The notes beneath the pieces are model-generated. The model was not told the DNA's origin and did not search any database. It saw nothing but the letters and a program-made list of their open reading frames with translations. From Sipunculus nudus (Eukaryota; Annelida; Sipuncula; Golfingiida; Sipunculidae), in assembly GCA_026874595.1 (NCBI GenBank), contig CM049309.1, forward strand, positions 5,356,576-5,420,575: DNA of 64,000 nt. Reading direction: 5' to 3'. A program made the position numbers and the translations under genes. Each line of letters begins with the position of its first letter. Positions within the stretch are counted from its first letter, which is position 1. Positions 55,586-64,000 of this stretch are shown one piece after another.

Positions 55586-58500
55586 AAATAAAACATCTAT
55601 TTCAGTTTATTTCACTTAAATTTAAAAATTTTTACTCTTATATTTCCACAAAGAAGAAACACAATAGCAGTGATACACATTAAAAAATAATGGGGATTTT
55701 GTCATACAGTTCAACATGAACCAATTATATTTAAGATTCCTCGCTGGTACTGAAAGCTTGGAATAGTTCATATTTTAAACATAATTTTTAATTATATCAA
55801 ACCTGTTTTTTTTAGCTGTTAACCCGTTCTTGAGTAGAATAAACACTCATCCCTTGAAAGCAGGTTACAGTGTAAGAAAATTCAAATGTAAATGTGGCTA
55901 CATTTGTATCTAATTTTTGTTACTGCATTTGCAATTGATAATTGTTCATTGAATGTGCCTGTAACCCCATTGCATCCATTAAGCTGAAGCACCGTCATAT
56001 CAACAAATATTATATAAAGGAAAAAAATATTGCTCAGATTTAATGTATTCAGTGTGTTTATCTTTTTTTATCAAGACTTTGAAATAGCTAACCTTGAAAA
56101 AATATATCACCGCAGGCTCGCTTGGGTCATTCGAGTGCAGTGCTGCGTCCAGGTTTCCTTGCAGACCACTCCAGTCGCCTGCAATACGGCGTGGGTATCC
56201 GCGCTCTAAACCGTAGTCGTTTAGCTTGTAGTACACGTCCCCTGGGAAACAAAACAAAAAATAAAAAACATACCGAACATATAACTTAATAACTAAAAAA
56301 GCAATCAGACAGTGCAGCTCATTTAGTATTATCAGAAAAGCAGTTTTTTTTACATGCAATATTTTTTATTTGAGAATGATGAATTTTAACAATTGACCTC
56401 ACCATGAACTTACGTGACCTTTATAGCATATTCAGTTATTGAATAATCATGAGCATTACTGTTCAGTGCATCCATTTAGGTCGCCGATATTACTGTTAAC
56501 CTACAGTCGCCTTACGATGAAAAAAAATTGCATAATTTGTGAGACCTCTCAGAAACAGAACACGTGTAATGTTTACTAGTACCCTAGTAGGCATGTTTTC
56601 AGGGATATTTTTTTATACAAAAAAGACAGTATAAAAAGTTATAGACCAAAGGTTGCAGGAGCTATTCTTCCGACTACCGAATGAATCAAAATGTTTTATC
56701 TGGCGCGTAATTCTTATTAGACAAATAATCCAAAATAAAGCAAAAGTGTTCATAGTGACTGCGATATACTCAACCCTTGAGAACAGAGATATAGCAATTC
56801 CAGTCGATGACGTCACACATTTTATGTCATCGAACTTTGTGACGTCACTATTTTGTTGTAAAGAGCTCTCGCCGCCATGGGCATGGAAAGCCTTCTGTGA
56901 AGCAGCGTTTCGGGATCTCATTTTCATAATAAGGTGAACGGGCGGTGCATAAGGGCTGTGATGGTGAGGTCAAATGGTCCAGAATTGTTGCAATTGCGGA
57001 AAGATACAAGTTTCAATTTCGTTTGAATGACGGCTTAAATATTATATGTTTATAGTCAGCAATATACACGTGTAAATAACCTTCGCCAGCAACTACATGT
57101 AAATTGTAAAATTCTGAAAGCAAACTCGGTCCCGAACGATCTCTTGCGGGAACATGTTTACAACGACGGACACAATCCAAAATCCACTTAGGAATTAACC
57201 ATAGCCTATGGGTATGGCATAGGCACCCAAACCTTATTACTTTCAGACAATTCCTAATTATTTTCTAAACCGTAGAATTGATCATATTAGGTCTATTATT
57301 ATACTAATAGGTTATTCTCTCTCCTCTATTTCGGATGATTCCACTTCGTTTGGCGGTGACAATGACAAGGTCCATTGCATGCTGTCTCCTGGGTAGGCCA
57401 AACTAAAGAGTCTACGAGTATGACTATGTATGGAAATTACTTATGTGTAATATAAAAGAACATCATTTTTAGAATTATATTGATTGGTAGCATCGGTTTA
57501 TTCGTTATGTAAGGCAATAACGTATTTTTGTGCAAAAAAAAAATATAAATATTTTTTTAATAAAGGGAAAACAGAGAGCAGACCTTGCGTTCGAACCCTT
57601 GCAGCAAACTATCGCGTATGTCTAACCTAGGGCTCAACCACACTAGATGAAGACCTAACGGCGAACACAGAGACCAATGTCGACCCAGCAGATCGCCGCT
57701 GTGCGTTATTCATCAACATCGGAAAAACCGTGTAACTGTAACTGCGATGCCGCTCTTGCCTCGCTGCCACGACGTATGCGGGCGCCGCGAGGTATTGATA
57801 AAACTTCATCAGAGCGCAGCAGGTGCGCCCTATAATTCCATCGGGCGCAGTAAGATCGCGACGTCATAAGCACAGCGGCAGAACCGTGCGAAGCGTGTAT
57901 AGAGCTTATTAGGGTCGCCGAGGTCTCGGTAGCAGCGTGGGCCTGCGCCGTGGAACAAGAAGGCCGCCGATGCTACCCCGTTCAATGGCGCTCGAACCTG
58001 CGCTGTCAGGAAGCTGGTAAGTACTGCGCTGCTAGGACACTGATGGCAATCACATTTAGATCGAACTGCGCTTTTCAATCCACAGCGACCACGCGGCGTA
58101 AATTGTGTGCATGTTCGAAATTGGTCGCCGCTTATGGCGCTCATAGTGACCATAATATCGACCCCAGGCGTCACTATCTCGCTCCTAGGAAGCCCATAAA
58201 GAACTCCGGGTACTTTAGCTGCGCTCTACGGCGATCTGGCCCATTTTTTGAGATCGCAGCGAGGTCGCCTTCCAGCGTAATGAAGGTTTTATGTACATAG
58301 ACCTTGTGCCATTTCGCTTCACGTTCAACAAAACAGTTTATAGTACTAATTAACCAGCAAATGACACAAACCCTGGCCTGAGCCACTAAATCAAGAAAGT
58401 AACATCAGAATTTAAACCAAACATGATGTAAACTGTAACGTTTTATAAATCTCCATCTATAATTTCCTCTAATATATCATTGGTCGTTCGAGTGTCTACA

Positions 58501-59786
58501 GGATTCGCTATTGAGCCGCTGAACTTTCCCGGTCCTGGTGAATATATATTCTCTCTCTTCCTCCTTTTTTAAAGAAAACGGCACGTACACGTGGAATGAC
58601 GTCATTGTCCTCTATGACATCAAGACTCGCACTCAAAATATGCTATAAAACCCCCATAAAACTAGAACTCATTCCGGGGTTATGTACGCATAGATCGCCC
58701 CCCCCCCCCCAAATTTAATCAATTGTTCCTGGTGTCATTCCGAGTTATCCTGAAAATTGCATCAAACAAAATTGCATGTTAATATTATTATTATTATCAT
58801 GATGGTGATTATTTTTATTAAGATAATCTTTATCATGATTATGCTTATTATTATTGGTAGACCAAAGGAAAAATGTCGCTAAAGGCAACACAGATCCGGA
58901 ATTATAACTTTTGAAATTGTATAAACTAAGAGACATATCATAATAATGATTACATCGATTTTTGAGAATAGAGTAAAATCTGACATAAACTGAGCATTAT
59001 GGAAGGCCAGAAGAGCTTTGAGCGGCGGTCATGCATATTCCGTACCATATTCGATTAGGTATGTTCAATTCACTTCTCTTGTTGTAAATGACATCACATG
59101 CGCGTAAGTATTTTTCTTCTTGTTTATGTAGTGTGGAAACGGTATGGGACACGCACACCATTAACACATTTCACAATGCGTTGATGCTAACTATAAGGTA
59201 TTCATGAATTTGGTATCAAAACTACCTCTCGATGTGGATACACCCATGCGAAACGCAAATGAATAGTAAAATGGCATTCAATACAGATCATTGTATTTAA
59301 CTTATTAGTAATTAGTTCAGGGTACACTATCTTCAGTGTCTTAGTTATTTCATGATATATTCAAAAACGATGTTCTTGGGACGGCTATTTTTCTGTGAAT
59401 AGATTGTTACAGATGAAAGTGTAGAGTATTAAAAATTATTATCCAAATTGTATCCAAAAAATGTAATAAAAAATAATAACCAAAAAGTATCCAAATTGCT
59501 ACAGCAACCGCGTAAAGTAAATCGTCCTTGCAGTAACGGCATACCGAAACCGGGTAAAAGAAATAGTTGTTTTATCCATATATCAATCATGTGTTTATTG
59601 GCTTACCTGAAAAGATGTAGGTCCTGTCGTTGTTGGAAAAATATGTAACTGCGTCAACACGTGTGATGTCACAGGGATTAGATGGTGGTGGTGGTGGTGG
59701 TTGTGTGCTAGGCGGCCTGGTTGGGGGACGCGGGGTTGGTGGCGGTGGCGGCGGCGGTGGCGGCATTGTGGCAGGCTGTTTTGAAC
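53584..59786 (-). CDS. Matrix metalloproteinase gene C, 3' part (hinge, hemopexin, hydrophobic tail); probably membrane-anchored
   Basis: Third MMP paralogue. Five exons: 59786-59607, 56241-56093, 55282-55138, 54606-54410 and 53787-53584 (180, 149, 145, 197 and 204 bp). Phases match and mirror gene B (1-1, 1-0, 0-1, 1-0, 0-stop). The first exon is a proline-rich hinge with runs of Pro, then PCDITRVDAV opening hemopexin blade 1. The last closes blade 4 at WWWFGC. Gene B stops three residues after the equivalent Cys, but this protein continues about 50 residues. It has a charged stem (GEKDDRGMKE) and ends in a hydrophobic tail, ATNGILLVVLWTVFYF, directly before TAA. That shape fits a GPI-attachment signal, as in vertebrate MMP17/MMP25, or a tail-less transmembrane anchor. 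Propeptide and catalytic exons must lie right of 59786, probably beyond the CA-rich array and the window. Confidence 0.92.
53813..53860. repeat. (TA)n microsatellite
   Basis: Lies about 30 bp upstream of the last gene C exon acceptor and may vary in length next to a splice site. Beyond it (53875-54300) are loose repeats of GGTAAAGTACA and ATGTAATGTAAAGTA. Confidence 0.9.
53870..54310. repeat. Degenerate 25-35 bp tandem repeat
   Basis: Recurrent ACACAGATATG, TGGTAAAGTACA and GTAATGTAAAGTA words occur over about 430 bp, in the last intron of gene C. No gene is present. Confidence 0.7.
54410..54606 (-). CDS. MMP gene C exon: hemopexin blades 3-4
   Basis: The exon encodes TQYYRLSATYNVPYEDRTID, then SGYPRSLSVWPGL and RTYFFHGKEYRRFND. 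The acceptor is TTATTAAG|GG and the donor AAA|GTAAGT in phase 0. Confidence 0.92.
54951..55004. repeat. (TA)n microsatellite
   Basis: About 27 repeats in the gene C intron between the 54606 and 55138 exon edges. Confidence 0.95.
55138..55282 (-). CDS. MMP gene C exon: hemopexin blades 2-3
   Basis: The exon encodes GWYYWRSEGNYIPPGYPKII, then GRDGFTGLPGYIDSAFVW and VYFFKG. It is 145 bp, the same as in gene B. The acceptor is CTGATAG|GGA and the donor AAAG|GTAAGT. Confidence 0.93.
55425..55581. repeat. (TCTA)n, (CTCT)n and (TA)n cluster
   Basis: Three adjoining simple repeats in a gene C intron: (CTAT)n at about 55427-55462, (TC)n at about 55483-55506, and (TA)n at 55526-55581. Confidence 0.9.
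56093..56241 (-). CDS. MMP gene C exon: hemopexin blades 1-2
   Basis: The exon encodes DVYYKLNDYGLERGYPRRIA, then GLQGNLDAALHS and VIYFFK. It aligns with the 152-bp gene B exon. The acceptor is TTTCCCAG|GG and the donor TTCAAG|GTTAGC. Confidence 0.93.
56242..59606. other. Gene C intron between hinge exon and blade 1-2 exon
   Basis: About 3.4 kb containing the GC-rich island and (TTA)n-like sequence near 58780. I find no further hemopexin exon in it, and the flanking exons join directly in phase 1. Confidence 0.6.
57650..58290. repeat. GC-rich island with subterminal inverted repeats
   Basis: This is a sharply GC-richer block in AT-rich DNA, inside a gene C intron. CAGATCGCCGCTGTGCG near 57690 is roughly inverted near 58223 (CGCTCTACGGCGATCTGG). 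Overlapping frames occur on both strands without family motifs. It looks like a non-autonomous mobile element rather than a gene. Confidence 0.4.
59607..59786 (-). CDS. MMP gene C exon: proline-rich hinge and first hemopexin blade
   Basis: The exon encodes SKQPATMPPPPPPPPTPRPP, then a second six-Pro run, SNPCDITRVDAV and RTYIFSG. The polyproline runs come from CCA/CCG codon repeats. The acceptor is TTTTACAG|GT and the donor TCAG|GTAAGC, the same phases as the gene B hinge exon. Confidence 0.93.
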
Positions 59787-59937
59787 CTGTAAAATCAGTA
59801 TTTGAACGAAATAACTCTCAGACTTGTTCTGCACAGGTAAAGATCAGGGAGATTCTACTTTAAGCTGCTTGTAAACATGTTTACAAAGATAAGGAACAGA
59901 TAAGGGTAAACAATAATTACTGTTCAATGGGATCGGC

Positions 59938-59939
<2 letters not shown>

Positions 59940-60007
<68 letters not shown>
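59940..60007. repeat. (TA)n microsatellite
   Basis: About 33 repeats upstream of the gene C hinge exon, 200 bp before the CA-rich array. Confidence 0.95.
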
Positions 60008-60014
<7 letters not shown>

Positions 60015-60209
60015 GGGCTCTCAATAGGAAAACAATTTAAAGAGTCATTCGTGCAAACGTGATGGAACGTTTGTGAATATTCCTTGATGACAATAATGAA
60101 TCCGGACCATGTGCCAATTCCACACCAAATTTATCCGCACTCCTGTTAAAATTTCAAAAGCTTCCGTCCACGATTGGGTGAGTTTTGTTGTGAACGACAA
60201 AGACCCACA

Positions 60210-63200
60210 AACTCGCACACACACCATTCCACACACCATCACACACACACCATCACACACACACACCAACACACACACCAACACACACACCATCACATAC
60301 ACACACACCAACACACACACACACCAACACACACACACCACACACACACACACCCACCATCACACACACACACATCACACACACACACCAACACACACAC
60401 CAACACACACACCAACACACACACACACCATCACACACACACCATCACACACACACACACACACACCATCACACACACACACACACACACACACCAACAC
60501 ACACACCATCACACACACACACCATCACACACCAACACACACACCATCACCATCACACACACACCATCACCAACACCATCACACACACCATCACACACAC
60601 ATCACACACACACACACACTATCACACACACCATCACACACACCATCACACACACACACCATCACACACACATCACACACACACCATCACACACACCATC
60701 ACACACACACCAACACACACACACCATCACACACACCATCACACACACACACACCCACCATCACACACACACCAACACACACACACACACACACCATCAC
60801 ACACACCATCACACACACACCACCACACACACACACCATCACACACACACCATCACACACACACACACACACCATCACACACACCATCACACACACCATC
60901 ACACACACACACACACCATCACACACACACCATCACACACACACCAACACACACACACCAACACACACACACCATCACACACACACACCATCATACACAC
61001 CCCAACACACACACCATCACACACATCATCACACACACACCAACACACACACACACCATCACACACACCATCACACACACACCATCACACACACACCACC
61101 ACACACACACACCATCACACACACACCATCACACACACACACACACACCATCACACACACACACACACACCATCACACACACCATCACACACACCATCAC
61201 ACACACACACACACCATCACACACACACCATCACACACACACCAACACACACACACCAACACACACACACCATCACACACACACCATCATACACACCCCA
61301 ACACACACACCATCACACACATCATCACACACACACCAACACACACACACACCATCACACACACCATCACACACACACCATCACACACACACCATCACAC
61401 ACACCATCACACACACACCAACACACACATCACACACACACCATCACACACACACCATCACACACACACACCATCTCACACACACCATCTCACACACACC
61501 ATCACACAGACACCATCACACACACACACCATCAGACACACATCACACACACACCATCACACACAGACCATCTCACACACACCATCTCACACACACCAAC
61601 ACACACACACACCATCACACACACACCATCACACACACACACCATCACACACACACCAACACACACACACCATCACACACACCATCACACACACACACAC
61701 ACCATCACACACACACACCATCACACACACCAACACACACACACCATCACACACACCACCACACACACACCATCACACACACCCCCAACACACACACACC
61801 ATCACACACACACCATCACACACACACACCAACACACACAAATCATCACACACACACACACCATCACACACACACCACACACACCATCACACACACACCA
61901 TCGCACACACACACACCATCACACACACCCCAACACACACACACACCTTCACACACACACCATCACACACACCAACACACACACCATCACACACACCATC
62001 ACACACACCAACACACACACCAACACACACACCATCACATACACACAAACCAACACACACACACCAACACACACACACCACACACTCACACCCACCATCA
62101 CACACACACACCAACACACACACCAACACACACACACACACCATCACACACACACACCAACACACACACACACACACCATCACACACCAACACACACACC
62201 ATCACACACCAACACACACACCATCACCATCACACACACACCAACACCATCACACACACATCACACACACACACACTATCACACACACCATCACACACAC
62301 CATCACACACACACACCATCACACACACATCACACACACCATCACACACACTATCACACACACACCAACACACACACACCATCACACACACCATCACACA
62401 CACCCACCATCACACACACACCAACACACACACACCATCACACACACCAACACACACACACACACCATCACACACACCATCACACACACACCACACACAC
62501 ACACCATCACACACACACCATCACACAGACACACACACACCATCACACACACCATCACACACACCATCACACACACCATCACACACACACCATCACACAC
62601 ACCCCAACACACACACCATCACACACATCATCACACACACACCATCACACACACCATCACACACACACACCATCACACACACATCACACACACACCATCA
62701 CACACACCATCACACACACACCAACACACACACACCATCACACACACCATCACACACACACACACCCACCATCACACACACACCAACACACACACACACA
62801 CACACCATCACACACACCATCACACACACACCACCACACACACACACCATCACACACACACCATCACACACACACACACACACACCATCACACACACCAT
62901 CACACACACCATCACACACACACACACACCATCACACACACACCATCACACACACACCAACACACACACACCAACACACACACACCATCACACACACACC
63001 ATCATACACACCCCAACACACACACCATCACACACATCATCACACACACACCAACACACACACACACCATCACACACACCATCACACACACACCATCACA
63101 CACACACCATCACACACACCATCACACACACACCAACACACACATCACACACACACCATCACACACACACCATCACACACACACCATCTCACACACACCA

Positions 63201-64000
63201 TCTCACACACACCATCACACAGACACCATCACACACACACACCATCAGACACACATCACACACACACCATCACACACAGACCATCTCACACACACCATCT
63301 CACACACACCAACACACACACACACCATCACACACACACCATCACACACACACACCATCACACACACACCAACACACACACACCATCACACACACCATCA
63401 CACACACACACACACACCATCACACACACACACCATCACACACACCAACACACACACACCATCACACACACCACCACACACACACCATCACACACACCCC
63501 CAACACACACACACCATCACACACACACCATCACACACACACACCAACACACACAAACCATCACACACACACACACACCATCACACACACACCACACACA
63601 CCATCACACACACACCATCGCACACACACACACCATCACACACACCCCAACACACACACACACCTTCACACACACACCATCACACACACCAACACACACA
63701 CCATCACACACACCATCACACACACCATCACACACACACACCAACACACACACCAACACACACACCATCACATACACACAAACCAACACACACACACCAA
63801 CACACACACACCACACACTCACACCCACCATCACACACACACACCATCACACACACCATCACACACACACCACACACACACACCATCACACACACACCAT
63901 CACACAGACACACACACACCATCACACACACCATCACACACACCATCACACACACACCATCACACACACCCCAACACACACACCATCACACACATCATCA
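60210..64000 (+). repeat. CA-rich tandem array running off the right edge
   Basis: Runs of (CA)n are punctuated by CCATCACACA and CCAACACACA, with rarer markers CCATCTCACA, CATCATACAC, ACACCTTCAC and CACAGACAC. The same marker order recurs about 1.7 kb apart (near 61480 and 63190; near 61900 and 63615), so the array has higher-order copies. On the minus strand it is a (TG)n-rich tract upstream of the gene C hinge exon. Confidence 0.95.

Noticed and set aside
57830-58300. Overlapping 114- and 116-codon frames on both strands
   Set aside because: They arise from a GC-rich repeat island low in stop codons, with no domain signature.
60045-63979. Minus-strand frames rich in Val, Cys and Met
   Set aside because: They are translations of the CA-rich array and have no independent evidence.

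Overview
This window is eukaryotic, most likely from a lophotrochozoan animal; a bivalve mollusc fits best. The evidence is AT-rich DNA, short exons bounded by GT/AG splice sites, long repeat-filled introns, many (TA)n tracts, and mobile elements with internal tandem repeats like the bivalve pearl/Helentron-related families. Every gene I can support is on the minus strand and split into exons, so simple open reading frames mostly miss them. I found the exons by reading the minus strand for family motifs and checking that splice phases join.

Layout. (1) 1-4250: the 5' part of matrix metalloproteinase (MMP) gene A, with signal peptide, propeptide, PRCGNPD cysteine switch, RKKR furin site and the start of the catalytic domain. 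The rest lies beyond base 1. (2) 7344-24326: MMP gene B, ten exons in one continuous frame of 463 codons plus stop. It has a propeptide, a divergent cysteine switch (KRCGNKD), a furin site, an intact zinc site ([11 protein letters not shown]), a Thr-rich hinge and a four-bladed hemopexin domain. Its signal-peptide exon is unresolved, with candidates near 25.8 and 26.3 kb. The intron between the cysteine-switch and catalytic exons holds a 38-bp and a 28-bp minisatellite. (3) 30808-32203: a decayed SLC5-type (sodium-coupled monocarboxylate transporter-like) gene with an in-frame TAG and frameshifts. Part of it is amplified as four near-identical tandem units of 4690 bp (31553 to about 50315). 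(4) 53584-59786: the 3' half of MMP gene C, with a proline-rich hinge, a hemopexin domain and a C-terminal hydrophobic tail suggesting membrane (possibly GPI) anchoring. Its 5' part lies beyond a CA-rich tandem array that runs off the right edge (60210-64000).

Between the genes are LTR-retrotransposon remnants, including a short LTR carrying tRNA-like A and B boxes next to a tRNA-Pro-type primer binding site. There are also pearl/Helentron-like elements, a hAT remnant, several MITE-like inverted-repeat elements and many microsatellites.

The three MMP genes share orientation, and intron positions and phases match wherever they can be compared, so they look like a tandem paralogue cluster of extracellular proteases. 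A and B look furin-activated and secreted; C looks surface-anchored. Nothing in the sequence links the SLC5 remnant functionally to the MMPs.
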